A stretch of DNA of 64,000 nt from Gnetum montanum (lineage: Eukaryota; Streptophyta; Gnetopsida; Gnetales; Gnetaceae), in contig MNCI01001903.1 in assembly GCA_015680685.1 (NCBI GenBank), forward strand, positions 105,586 to 169,585, written 5' to 3'. The notes beneath the pieces were generated by a model. The model had not been told where the DNA came from. It ran no database searches and saw only the letters and a program-made list of their open reading frames with translations. The stretch's first letter is position 1. Each line of letters starts with the position of its first letter. Of this stretch, positions 1 through 11,881 are shown piece after piece. The translations under genes were made by a program, and so were the position numbers.

Positions 1-3000
1 GCATAGCTGCATGGATTGCCTTCTCCTCTACTAGCATGTTCTCGTCAACTAGTATGGACATCAACATGCAAACCAAAGCCTCACGGTGTGCGGTGGAAGT
101 CAATGTCAGGTCGTACAGGCTCAACATTGTGTTCTTTTGTTTTAGAGCCTATTTTACCTAAGTAAGAGCACTTAGGAGGTCTTGCCCACCTTCCTATTGT
201 TTACTGCCCTTCTCTTCTTCCATTCGTCCTAGAAGACGAATTTCTTGAGGAGGAGCAGTTTTGTGTTTGGGGTTGTACCCTTTCAGGCGAGGTGGTGTTG
301 ACCATGCGCATGTAGCGACATTAACTTTTGGTGACGAGGTAGGCATAGATGTAGAGGACGAAGGAGTAGGCTTGGAAGGACTTGGGGTGGTACATTCTGT
401 AGCCATTTCACCTGTCAAATGTTCTTCCTGTTTCCTTGAATAAGAAGGCTGTGATGCTGTCTTATGCTGGTTTTGTGGAATGGGGGCAGTTGAGTGGTTT
501 GGCCCCCTGATGATGAATGGTGTTTGTGGCATTAGTGTGGGCAGTGATGTAGTTTTGAATGCTAAGGGTGAAGGGGAAAATGTTCAATGAGGGACTTTAA
601 GAACAAATGGTTGTTGCGGTGTCTTTCTTGTCGTTGTTGGTGTGGCTACACTACATTGAGGTACGCGAAGCACAAACGACTACTATAGCGGTTTCAAATT
701 ACAATCTACGCTAATCATGTTAATGATGTACCCCACGTCGTTAGCATTGAGTGGGTCCTTGTAAACATGCATGGATTTATTTTCAGGGTAGATGGGGCTG
801 CTTTCATCCAGCACCAACTTCCCCTGATCAATCATCCATTGAATGTCATCTTTTAAGGCCAGACAGTAATCCGTTTCGTGACCACAAAGTTGGTGGTAGT
901 CACAAAACTACTCTAGCTTGAAATTCTTAGGAATTGGGGGCTCATTGGGCATAGCCAAGGAGGGGTTCCTAAGGAGTTTGCAATACCATTGATGTATTTT
1001 GGTTGCCTCCTCTGACATCCGCTTGTGTTGAATGTACCCTACCCCTAGCAATTGCTTCAGAAGTTCTGAAGGCATGATAGGTAGCAGGCTGTATTTGGAG
1101 TGATCTTTACACTTGAAATTGGGTTTAGGCAGTGTGGATACCTCTAGTGTTGACGTTGAGGTTTGGGTGGTGTTTCTTGGATTAGGTGCGGAGTTAGTTG
1201 GCGTTGCGATCACTTTCTTGTTATTGTTGTTTTTGGGCTGGGCCTCATTTTCCATGGTGGCCACCGTGGTCGTTGCAGCCTTGCCCTTCTCTTTGTCCTT
1301 TTTAGTATGTGCATTTTTATATGCAACATAGGCCAGATCCATACTGGCTTCAGCCGTGTCTTGAATGCTTTTTTTCTATGCAAAATATTGACTTAGAGAT
1401 CCCGGGGCTAGGTAATACAGCTTGGATTTAATAAAATCGTTCACTACCCTCTTGAATATGGCCAGCAAGTGGGCCTCCGTGATAGGCTCATGGATCTCGT
1501 TCAAGGTGGCACTCCACTGCTGTATAAACCTCTGCACTAACTCTAGTGGGTCTTGCTTAACTCCAATTAATTGATCTAGCATGACTTTTGGCTTCAAGTT
1601 TTACTTGAAGTGGGTCACAAATTGGGTTAGCAACTCTTCCAGTGTTGAGATGGAGGTGTGTGGGAGTGCACGGTACCAGTCTAGAGCTTTGCCTGTAAGA
1701 GACATAGCAAAGACACAAATGATGGTATGTGGCCATTGTTATAGAAATAAAGATTCAGATCTAAATGCAATTAAATGTGCGTTCGGGTCATCCTCCCCAT
1801 TGTATTTTGTAAATTGAGGGAGCAGCATCCCAAGGGGTAATGTGAGCATGGGAACCACCGGGCTAATGGGGTCATCATGGTAGAAATCCATGATCTACAC
1901 CATGTTATAACCAGTAGCTTTGAGGTGCCTAACCTCTTAAGTAAGGATCCAGATAAGTTGAAACGCTTTATCCAGACCTAGGAACAATGCAGATGGTTGT
2001 GGGGTTGCAGGGGCAACCATCGTTTGTGGCATAACAAGGGCAATGGTTTGGCTCATAGGGGGGCCATTGGGGTTGTCCTTGCAAAGGATGCTGCTTATGT
2101 GGTCCACCACCCAGTGGGTGGTGCTGCTGAAGTAGTAGCTGGTGGTGGTGCTGCAAGGTTGGTCATTTGCATGACCGATGGAACGGGCCACAGTCCTACA
2201 CTTGGTTGTGATACCTACGGGACTTAGTATGTTTTTTGGTAAGGGTGATGTGACATCTAGTGGGGATGTGAGGTAGGGAGAGAAGTGGCTAGGGTCCACC
2301 ACGTGGTTAGGGTTGGACCTGCCACTGACAATGGAATAGATGCAGGCAATGAGATAGAAGTAAAGGCTCTGGGAAACTGCAAAATAGAAGCGGTGTGTAT
2401 GTAGGGTAACATGGTCGTAACCAGTGTCTGGTATGAGGATGAGATGGAATGGCGGGGAAGAGTGCCTGGGTATGAAACTAAGAGAAGTGCCTACTGACAT
2501 GCTGAGGGTGCAACATGGTTGCCCATTGCTGATGAAAGCATCGATCGAGGTAGATTCGTAGTGATTGCAAAGGGAGCCATCACAAAAAGGGGGTTTGACT
2601 TAAAGGCCACAGTAGAAGGGATGTTCACAGGGTAAGTTTGGCCACCCCCCTCAGACTGGGAGTCTAGGTCTTCCTACCTATCCTGGAATGCTTCATTGTA
2701 ATGGGATAGCATGCCCTGCTCCCTAGGCCTACTGACTCATAGTAGCTAATCAAAGATCCACTGATACATCTCCATCATGGGGATGGCAACGTCAAGGTTA
2801 GGGAAAAACTCCTTCCTGCTTCGATAAAGGAATTCGAAACTATGTTTGTGCTTGAGTTCTTGATGATCTAGGGGTAGGTCCACCTGGATCTTTGCCCAGA
2901 TAAAGTCATAATGCTCTATGTCTTGTGCCAAGGACTTGGGTGACAAATGGCAAATCCTAAGGGACTAGCATGGTTTCATCATTGGGCTAGGGGGCCGCTC

Positions 3001-3009
3001 AGCACTCAT
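1..3009 (-). pseudogene. gag: gag (and start of the pro linker), element A
   Basis: Broken gag read leftward from the ATG at 3009. The N-terminal domain (about 2746-2946) contains EHYDFIWAKIQVDLPLDHQE, equivalent to EQYNFICVKIQ in D. A Pro/Thr-rich middle (1937-2500) is in frame and joins, through one stop, to a segment homologous to B's AFQLIQTLTKEVRWLK. The Retrotrans_gag-type core lies at about 1376-1830 (YNGEDDPNAHL, GKALDWYRALP, LEELLTQFVTHF, LVQRFIQQW). A Lys-rich linker follows (908-1342), then the gag-pro spacer (194-532; PFIIRGP, PPQEIRLLGRMEE), and bases 1-150 match the D segment LSLYDLMLTSQVHHEALVCM. The protease would lie beyond base 1. Stops interrupt it roughly every 100-180 codons, so it is not functional. 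It would encode the nucleocapsid polyprotein of a virus-like particle. Confidence 0.78.
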
Positions 3010-3294
3010 GGTGCTTTGGGCTAGAAAAGGAGGTTCAAGGCTTGAGGTAGAAACAACGGTCATTGTTGGAATCATATTGCATGGTAAAGAGGGGAAATCG
3101 CAAACTAGGAAACATGGAAATCAAGAGGAGATTAGAGGCTTTTCATCCTATCGGATTCCAAAGGAACCGTTGTTGAAACCAATCTGCACCACACGATGCA
3201 TAAACAATGATGAAAGGGTGTCACATTTATGCTAGTACATGACGAGGTATAGAGAGCATGTAGGACTACCTGTAAGAGACGAAAAAGGCACCAA

Positions 3295-3313
3295 GGCCCT
3301 CCTTATATTGCCA
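3295..3313 (-). other. decayed primer-binding site, element A
   Basis: Minus strand TGGCAATATAAGGAGGGCC, five bases inside the LTR end. It aligns with the better-kept sites of D (TGGCGCTAGAAGGAGGGC) and B. The 3' half (AAGGAGGGCC) is intact; the centre has mutated. Confidence 0.6.
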
Positions 3314-3318
3314 AAAAT

Positions 3319-5224
3319 TGTAGTGATCAAAAACGTCGATGGCTAGAACACCAAGAGGTTGTCGGGTGAACAATTTAACCCTTGATCTGTGTGAGGGCCG
3401 TGTTGGGGAAGATGGAAGCAGGGAACCCTGAACGATCCAGTCGATTAGACAGGGACTTAATCGGTGTATCTTAACCTTACATAAATGTTAGTTTCCAAGG
3501 CAAAACATGTAAGGTAAAGCGATGATTAATAAATGCATAAATGAAGGAAATGATGCAAAACAACGATAACAGTAAAGAAATAGTAGAACAAACTCAGGTA
3601 AGAAAATGCACCACCCCAAGGTCGCGGATTCAATTCTTTGCTTTATTTGAAAGGTGTACAACAGGTCATGCAATGCCAGAGACACACAAAGAGCTCAAGG
3701 GTAACTAAAATGCTTAATGGAAAAATGCCAACTGTGCTTTCTAGAGGCCAACTTAAAAGCCAACTACAGCGAGAAGCCAACTCTATTTGCCAAGAAGCCA
3801 ATCAAGAAGCCAACCAGTCAATGTGAAAAGCCAACAAGCCAACCATTCTTGCTAATGCAAAAAATGCCAACTCTTTTGATAAAATGCCAATAGTTCTTGC
3901 TAACGTGAAAATGCCAATGCAAAAAAGCCAACCCTTTGAGCATTGTTTGTCTAGGTATTTATAGGGCCAGGAGCAAGCAAAAAATGAGGCTTGGATGCCA
4001 CATGTCCTAGACCCCACAAGATGCTGACGTGTCTGTACCATGTAGATGTGTGATGCTGGACATGAATTTGGCTACACTATGACTATACCTCTGGGAATGC
4101 ATGTGCTAAGATCAGTGTGCTAACAATGCAAAAAGTGGAACTTACGCTCCAGGGCTATGACTTCCCTGCTCTTACGAGTAGGGTTAAGCGTAGGAACAAT
4201 GTTTTGGGGGCTAACCAGGAGGTGTGAAAAATAGAGTGAAATTGTTGATTCTGCCAAGGATATGACAAAATGAGGAAGATTGTTGTCAATAAGTTCTAGA
4301 ACTACCCGAAGACATCTTGCTACTTCTGTACCAGTGTTTTGTTACTCACACTATCGAGTTCATTAGCGTAGCGTAAGTGGCTGCTTGCTACGTTGTGCTA
4401 CGCTATGTAGTGTAGCATAGCGTAGTAGTTTTTTTTAACTAGAACCTATGCTAAAGCTGAAAAAATTTGTCTAAGGCTTAGTCACGCTAACAACTGCAAC
4501 TTTTGTCTTTCGTGTCAGGAAGCTTTTGAACTTGTTGAACTCATACTTGAAACATTTTCTATTTTTGGCATTGTCGCTATGTTGTGCTATACTATGTAGC
4601 GTAGCACAAGGTAGCAGCTAGTGTATCCTACTTCCTTGTTTAATCCGCCAATTTCTAGCAACAAAATTTACTCAAGGTTTGTGGATCAAGTGGGGCGAGA
4701 AGTTTTGGAGGACGAAGTCTTGTCAAGGTGCTATTTTCTTATTGGAATCACTTGGCAAGATGGACCTTTCCACTTTGCTTTTGCTACACTGTACTACGCT
4801 ACATAGCGTAGCACCTTGCGTTGAATGAATCCTTCTTTGTCTTCACAATCATTTTGTCACTTTGCACTTGGACACTTAAGCAATCATTTTTTCAAAGCTT
4901 GCTACGCTGCATAGCGTAGCTTAGCGTAGTAGACTTCTTCACTAGAAAACTTGCTGAACTATTTTGCTCATCCTAAAGACTCTCAATAACTCCTAGCATA
5001 GTTTCGAAGTAGACTGTCTGTTGGGTGAATTGTCTAGGTGGGCAGGCCAGAGAGTCCATCGAGCCTATCAGCTTTGGAGATAGAAAACTTGCTAGACTGG
5101 ATAGTCTAATCTTAGTGCCTAGATTTTCCTACTGAACTGTCATGATGCTACACTTGTGGAAGTCCTTGCCTAAATTCCAAGACCTTGGTGAGGCATTAGG
5201 GTCTTGAAATTTTATGGTGTTTCA
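3319..5224 (-). repeat. LTR of element A
   Basis: On the minus strand this begins TGAAACACCATAAAATTT (5224 downward) and ends CACTACA at 3319, matching the starts of the B, D and G LTRs (TGAAACA...). Length is about 1.9 kb. A TATA box, TATAAATA, lies at 3956-3963 on the minus strand. The upstream half holds several palindromic GCTACGCTATGTAGCGTAGC-like blocks (about 4370-4440, 4570-4620, 4785-4815, 4895-4930). The downstream half holds an irregular array of AAGCCAAC units (about 3715-3935). Boundaries rest on alignment to the other LTRs, since no second copy is in the window. Confidence 0.78.
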
Positions 5225-6169
5225 TGTAAGACAACAAGCCTAACAATAGGCTTAACAACAACCCCAATAGCAAACTCAACAACAAAGTACAAGATAAGAT
5301 AAAGGAAAGAAACCAAAGGTAAGTTTTAATTATTTGAAGGTTTAAATACTCCTCTTTTTCCTTTCTTGTATCTTATATGATGTTGATCATTTTGTGTTGC
5401 AAATATCTGTGGAGTAGTAGTAATTTATTCGAGAGATAGTAGAGATGATGCAAGCACCGCTTTTGAATAGACTCTCATTCCTTCATTTAGATCATTGGAC
5501 ATGCCTTCTTTTTCTATGACACTTGTAAGAGGTTTCTTTCCATAGGCAATACTGACACTAGCTCTTGAGTCTATTTTAGTGGTTCCTTATTTCTCTATCT
5601 TGAGTCCTTATTTGATGCAACAAATAGTGGCAGTTGTCGAAAAAGAACTCATGCTTCTTTGATGTCTCGGTCAACAGAATTCTGATAACAAAACCTATTC
5701 TATTTTTGAGAATGTATACCACTTACGAGAGTATCAATCATGCAACTTCAAGGAAGACTATGATTTAGTATAGGTTGGAGTTCTATCATCTTTGCATCTA
5801 ATTCCCGAGGATGCTCCAAAAGTTGTTAAGATCTAAAGCAACTTTTAGGAGAATTGGAAAGTGCAACATGCTTGGCTTGCCATTTGGAGACTTGTTTATG
5901 GTTCCTCCAAATTGGTAACTATCAATTTCAGGTAAATAATTTTTATTCTTTTCTCTGTCCTTTTTCTTTTTTTGTTCATAACTCATAATTTTAGTCTTGT
6001 TTGTGTAGAGGAAAGAGAAGGAATGATAAAAGAACATGGATGATCAATTGATTTAGATAGAGATGCTAAAGACCCAACTTAAGAGAAAGGAGGAATCAAT
6101 GACTATAGCAAGGAGTATGACTAAGTACATCAAACAATTCTATGATGGATTGGCTGGATGTGAAGTAGT
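5225..6169. other. AT-rich spacer, nothing recognised
   Basis: Between the A LTR and the LTR copy at 6170. A short open stretch on the plus strand just before 6170 (KRKEESMTIARSMTKYIKQF) has no recognised family. No repeat pair or RNA gene seen. Confidence 0.4.
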
Positions 6170-6741
6170 TGTCACATCCCCATTCCCAAATGATGTTGCT
6201 GCCTAATGAAGATGATGTCTCTTCATACCAAGTGTTATTGTTATTTTAACAAGACCTAAAAGGGTAGTTGTAATTGAGACCCAAAAGGGCATGTTGTAAT
6301 AACAGATGTGTCTCTCAAGGTGACCTTTGGGGGTTTGACCTAAGACATTTATACCAGAAATTAGAGGTTGTACCAACATGGAGTGACAGAGCTAGTACAT
6401 GCAAGTCATGGGGCCAAGTGAAGTAGAATAGGAAGTGGATTGGCCATCCCTTTTGTTTAGGTTATAGGCCTAACCATGGTAGTAGTGTTGGATTTCCTCT
6501 AAAGAGATCGATGCCAAAGGAAGAAAACCCCAAGGGACACTCTTAGAGCATGATTTGGATAAACTATTCCATATTAATAAATCATTCTTTTCTTTCTCAT
6601 TCTACATTTTTCCTATTATTTTCTTTATATGTAATGTCAAATATCATATATATTTTGCATTTGTTATATTTTCTTTGTACTCAATGTGTAAAATATTGTA
6701 TATTTGACATTTTCCATGACATTCGGGGACAAGATGTCACA
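6170..6741 (+). repeat. LTR copy, TGTNACATCCC family, plus orientation
   Basis: Begins TGTCACATCCCC and ends GATGTCACA, so the two ends are inverted repeats of each other. The interior (TGATGTCTCTTCATACCAA..., GTGACCTTTGGGGGTTTGACC...) is the reverse complement of the copies at 7061-7565 and 11361-11881. About 570 bp. No partner in the same orientation was found, so it is a solo LTR or the end of a rearranged element. Confidence 0.6.
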
Positions 6742-7060
6742 GTAGTGCTTAGCAAGAAGGATGCCATTGATAAATAAAGAGAAGCACAATTGAAGATAGT
6801 CATAGATCTCCTCGACTCGTTCGGTTGCAACATTAATCACTATTGTTTTCTTTACATATTTTCCATTCTTGTATTTTGCTTCTTCCCTTTCTATATTTTT
6901 CTTAGATGTACTTCTATTACATAGTAATAAAAAAATAAAATAATATTTTTCTTCCATTTTGGCATTTCTCTTGGATGTACTTGTGTTTTATAATAATAAT
7001 AATAAAATAATGTTTTTCTTCCACTTTGGCTTGTGAATTGTGATTTACTTTGATACCAAA
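6742..7060. other. spacer between inverted LTR copies, with primer-site-like end
   Basis: A 0.3-kb AT-rich stretch. Its right end reads, on the minus strand, TTTGGTATCAAAGTAAATCAC directly after the LTR end at 7061. This resembles the initiator-Met primer site TGGTATCAGAGCC of many plant elements and implies the 7061-7565 LTR once served as a 5' LTR with its body to the left. That body is gone. Confidence 0.4.
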
Positions 7061-7565
7061 TGTGACATCCCATTCCCAAATGTCGTAAAAACATGATCAC
7101 TTAATTTATCACATTCATTGTTTCTTAAATAATGTAATGGAAACATCATAAATACTTAATAAATGAATTAATTGGGAAATAAATAATTGGTATTGTGGAA
7201 TAGCAAAGAAAAATAGAAAAATTTTATTAATAGGATAGAGTACTATAACACCCTCTGGGTTATCTTCCCATGCCGCTTAATCCTTAGAGGCAATCCGACA
7301 TTGCCACCATGGTTAGGCTATCTAACCAAAAGGGTGATAATCCCTTCTTGTCCTGCTTCACCTAGCTCCTATCACTTGCCTTTCCAAGCTCTACAACTCC
7401 ATGCCGACACAACCTCTAAACCTGACCTTAAATGGCATAGATTAAATCCATTCCTAAGGGATACATGAATAATCGTAACTCCTCATAATGGGGTGCCCCT
7501 TCATTAGAAGGTTAATTACATTATTACAATTTGTTTCCATTCTTAACAAGGGATGAAATGTTACA
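7061..7565 (-). repeat. LTR copy, TGTNACATCCC family, minus orientation
   Basis: On the plus strand it starts TGTGACATCCCATTCCCAAA and ends GGGATGAAATGTTACA. Interior blocks (TTATCTTCCCATGCC..., TAGAGGCAATCCGACATTGC, CACCATGGTTAGG) match 11361-11881. About 505 bp. It can be read as the 3' LTR of a minus-strand element spanning 7061-11881, or as a 5' LTR because of the primer-site-like sequence at 7044-7060. Confidence 0.6.
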
Positions 7566-7805
7566 AAACTCATATCTAGTTATCCAAGTAAAGGTAGGAC
7601 AAATATTTTTTTTCCTAATTGTATTACCTAAAAATATTTTATCTTCCTAATTAAAATATAAATTAAATAATAAAACAAAATAGAAAGATCGTAAATGAAA
7701 GTAAGATTAAGATTCTCCTTGATCTTGATCAACCTTGAGGATCAATGCAAGTAATGATAGTTTCATCATAAGGGGTATATGATTAGATGGCCTTGACTAG
7801 GATGA

Positions 7806-8230
7806 TAGGGCTTAATCTTTCTTCTCAATTTCTTCCTTAGCAATTAACTCTAGTAGCTTGATAACTTGGAAGAATTGGGCATCGTACCAAATATAGTTTA
7901 GGATCTTAATGAAGAATGATGTCAAATCATCTTCATTAGTCATGGTTACGTAGTTGGTGAATTTTGGTTCTTGATGAATATTATTCATCAACATCATCTA
8001 TTCTCTAATTCTAGGATATATCGTTTCTACTAAAGGTTCAAAGTAAGTGAAATATATACTAGCCAATGGAATCATATGGTGGACTACTAGAGACATCTTT
8101 TTCAATTCTAGTTCCTCTTCTAATGTTTTTTTTACATGTTCATATTTTAAGAATTGATAAATACTACTTTCAATTTTTACATTGAAATATCCATAGAGGA
8201 TGAATGGTACTAGGTTAGAAATAACCTATC
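7806..8230 (-). pseudogene. unrecognised coding remnant between two LTR copies
   Basis: About 140 codons on the minus strand read through with a single internal TAG (near 8000). Visible segments include FLKYEHVKKTLEEELELKKM, SIYFTYFEPLVETIYPRIRE and IWYDAQFFQVIKLLELIAKE, ending at a TAA at 7814-7816. The composition is protein-like (charged, few low-complexity runs) although the surroundings are AT-rich and stop-dense. I recognise no family. If the flanking LTRs are a pair, this would be near the 3' end of their element and could be an accessory or gag remnant. Confidence 0.35.
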
Positions 8231-9459
8231 CATAGAGGTTAAGAAATATCCATACGGGTTAGAAATAACTAGTTCTTTAAACTTTCCTTGATTTGGTTAA
8301 TCAAATAAGCTACATGACAAAGTTTGACATCTGGGCATGTTTATTTGGTAATCAAATGTGAACATAGTAGATGTTATCTTTCATTACCTAGGAACCTTGT
8401 AAGTACATTGTATGTTGCAACTTTCATTTTTGTTCTTGGATTTTCTCCTTGATCATTTCCCTTCATGGGTATCATACACCTTATCAAAATAAGATTATGA
8501 TTCTTCATGATGTTCTATTATATGATCTAATTGTAGGCTGAATTGATGTATATCTTTTTGACCATTCTAGTTTACTAACTAAATTTCCAATTGATTGATT
8601 TGTTGGATCAATAACAATTATCTACATTACCTACACTCTAAATTGCCTTTCTACCCTCCTTAAGATACTAACTTTGATAGTTTAGCAATGATAAACTAGG
8701 GGTTAGTAACCTAAGACTATCTATTTGCAAAGGCTAAGAATGTAATCTTAAGGTTTAAGATTGTTAAGGGGTTATATTTCTTAGTCCCAACAATTAAATT
8801 ATTAGGCATGGTTAGTCTGTCTTAGTTATGATCTCTTAAGGCATGATTTAAGATATCACTTAATTATTAGGTATTTAGATAATCAATCTAACCTTACAAT
8901 TTTGTTCAAAAGGATAAATATTTATTATAAATGACTATTCATATGTTAGAAATGAACATCAAACACTCGAGTTATGCTAAATTGAGCTTCAAATGATCTT
9001 GAGACATAGTTTAGGGGAAATGAGTAAATAATATTATTTAGAGCTCCATGGGGTAGATTTGAATTTGCCATTCCATTTGAAAGGTTGAAATCTACTAGAA
9101 ATGACTCTTCATTTATTGAAAAAAGATTCTAAAAGTAAAAGTTATTACTTCCAAAGTTCAAAAGTTTAGGCATAGAATTTGAGACTTCCTGAGAGCTTCT
9201 CAAGAGGTCACTCATCCCAGTACTACTCCAAGGCATGCATCCTTAATTAAAAATTTTTATCTCAATCACTATCAACCTTTCAATTTTTCTAGTTAGTCAA
9301 ATTTTATTGCATTTTGAAATTTAAATATTTTCCCATCCACCAAAATGTCAAATTCAAATTTTTCTATCACCTAATGAAGTTTAGATTTTTTTTATTAATT
9401 GATGAACATTTTAGAATTTCCATCAACTAATGGAAAACTTCTAAATGCCAAAAGGTGTT

Positions 9460-9665
9460 GATGGTGATCAAGATCATTGAAGGAGATAATATTTGGTGAT
9501 GCTACTAGTGGTTGATATCGCTGAAGGAGGTAATATACAATAATGCTAATGGTGGTCAAGATTGCTAGAGGAGGTAGTATTCAACAATGTTCACAGTGGC
9601 TAAGATTGCCAAAGAAGTAGGATCCTATAGTGCTACCAGTGCTCATGATCACCGCAGGTCCAAGA
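9460..9665. repeat. tandem repeat, about 55-60 bp period
   Basis: Three to four degenerate units carrying TGGTGATCAAGATCATTGAAGG-like or TGGTCAAGATTGCTAGAGGA-like blocks followed by GGTAATAT...CAATAATGCTA. Unit length varies by a few bases. Confidence 0.5.
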
Positions 9666-10187
9666 TTTTTGGTAGGTAGAGTAATAGGTGCAAATAGTGA
9701 TGGTGATAGGACATGAAAAATAGTGCATGGAGAGTAGTGGTAGAGGGCATTGACAGTGGTGGAAGCAAGTGCCAACTATCACAATGATGATGGACAAGGA
9801 TTTTTGGTTTGCACAGTAATAGGTAGAGTCATAAGGAGAATGATGGTAGGTAGGTAAAGAAAAGGTGCAATAACTAGTGAAGCACAAAGAAAAATTGGGA
9901 ATGATGATGGAGAATAATCAAGAAAAGGCTTATGTGGCCTACCATAGTGTTGCAGCTGCACTATGGTAGTAAAGCCTTACTATGGTCTAGCCCTGCCCTG
10001 GTCAAGCCACATAACAATGTAGTTAGGACTTGTAGCCTTACTTCAATGTAGCATGATATAGACCCACTATGGTTGGGCAATGCAATAACGTGGTTGACCA
10101 ACTGTGCAACCTTGTCAACTATGATGCAGCTAGGTCCTATTGATAAGTTTTTAAATTATATATATATATATATAGAAAACATGTAAT

Positions 10188-10425
10188 TTGGCTTACTGGC
10201 TAGTGAGTTAATATTTAAGAGTTAGAGTTTGAGGATTGGAAGGTTATGGATTCAACTCCAAGCTTCAAATTTCAACATTAATTTTTTTTTACTTTTTATT
10301 ATTATATTAATCAATCCATCCTAGAAAATTACCATGGTTGTTAGCCAAAAGATGGATAAGAGTTTGGTTTACCTAAGGGAAGGTTCTAGGTTTGATTCCT
10401 ATCCCTAAAATTTTTATTTTTAAAA
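10188..10425 (+). repeat. two tRNA-like (SINE-like) segments
   Basis: The first segment (10188-10290) has an A-box-like GGCTTACTGGCTAGTG, then a B-box-like GGATTCAACTCC 50-60 bases on, and ends in a T run. The second (10333-10425) has TAGCCAAAAGATGG, then GGTTTGATTCC, also followed by a T-rich tail. Spacing fits the internal polymerase III promoter of tRNA-derived SINEs. Neither folds obviously into a tRNA. Low confidence. Confidence 0.25.
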
Positions 10426-11360
10426 TTTTAAACTAATGAATTAATATAACAATTTTTTTAAAACACACATAATGAGAAACTTCTAATGGTGATATCTCCC
10501 AAACTATATGATCGATTAGGGTGAAATTTGTACAATTGGAATTGTCTTGATGGGTACTATGTGTTGGGCATAGTTTCAGAGTTCAAAAACTAATTTAATT
10601 TTTCAATATTTGAAAAGACAAAAATAACCTATGTTGCCTAATTGACATAATCCTTGAGCATCATGGTTGAGCATCATGGTTGTACCTTAGTGAGGTACTA
10701 AGAAGCAAAGTAAGAAAATGTTATCCTTCGAGTATTGGTTTCCCTATGGGTCTCATGGTAATAACTCTTACTAGGTAAATAGGGATGAGACCATCTTATG
10801 GGTAGGTTAACTTAGTTAAACTTACCAATGTATGGGTCTTAAATAAGGGTGAGTAATGCCAAGTTACAGGGGTTATGTATTTAGGAACAATAAGTTCCAA
10901 GCAATACAAGGTTGAATCAAGCTATGGTTACTAGCATCATAGGAGGAACTTAATCATTAAAATTTTAACAATACTATAAGATGAATAAGAGCTACCTAGA
11001 TCAATTCATCCTTATCTTACCAACGTCTCTTATAGTTAATGTACTTTTTTGAAGCTTAGTAAGTTCTCCTGGTCACTAATATCAATGAAATTCATTATGA
11101 AGAAATCTTATTGGTTGGTGGGGTCCATCTTACACATGATGCACATTCATGGTTCTCTTATAGATGTGTGGTTTGGACTTCATTATACAAGAAAATAACT
11201 AGAAGAGTATCTTTTAGCTTACATGGATCATATTGGATGTAAGGTACATCTGGTAATGGTCTATGACTCTCCTTGGATTGTGGCTTCATAGTTCATCATT
11301 AAATTGTAGCCAACCCTTGGTTTTAATTAGTTTTTGGATTGTCATTTGCTCCAATACCAA

Positions 11361-11881
11361 TGTAACATCCCATTTTTGGATATCATGCAAAACATCAAAT
11401 ATTTATAATATTCAAAATTATGCATAAATAAAATCATAGAGAAAATGTAGAAGGAAAGTGAAAAGAATGCTTTATTAATGTAGAATTATGTATCTAGGTC
11501 ATGCTTTGAGGGTTTCTTAGGGTTATCTCCCTTCGACATCTATGCTTTAGAGGCAATCCAACACCACCACCATGGTTAGGATTGTAATTAGCAAGAAGGA
11601 ATGGCCAATCACCTTCTTATCCCACTTTACCCAATACCTATTACTCACCTTTGCTAGCTCTGCAACTCTCTATTGATATGACCTCTAATGTCTAGGTATA
11701 AAAATCTTAGGTCAAATTCCCAAAGGTCACATTGAGAGACATGTTCATTATTATAATGTAATTTTTTGGGTCTTAATTATAACTTTTCCTTCCCAATATT
11801 ATTACAATAATTATAACATTTGTTATGAAGAGACATCATCTTTGTTATGGAACGCCATCATTTGGTAATGGGAACATAACA
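11361..11881 (-). repeat. LTR copy, TGTNACATCCC family, minus orientation
   Basis: Plus strand starts TGTAACATCCCATTTTTGG and ends GGGAACATAACA; about 520 bp. The bases just left (minus strand TTGGTATTGGAGCAAATG, about 11343-11360) look like a decayed initiator-Met primer site, which would make this a 5' LTR with its body to the left. Confidence 0.6.

Larger units (their letters stand above)
1..5224 (-). mobile_element. Tat-like Ty3/gypsy retrotransposon A, 5' part
   Basis: Left-truncated LTR retrotransposon read on the minus strand. From right to left it shows an LTR (3319-5224), a decayed primer-binding site (3295-3313) and a broken gag that runs off the window just before the protease. 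Its gag N-terminus, gag core and LTR ends match elements B, D and G, so it is a fourth member of the same Tat-like family. Pol, the 3' LTR and any antisense accessory gene would lie outside the window. Confidence 0.8.
8231..11342. other. non-coding AT-rich interior between LTR copies
   Basis: No gag, protease, RT or integrase motif found in either strand by eye. It holds a tandem repeat (9460-9665), a (TA)n run (about 10157-10174) and two SINE-like segments (10188-10290, 10333-10425). If 7061-7565 and 11361-11881 are paired LTRs, this is the body of a non-autonomous element that lacks pol. Confidence 0.45.
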
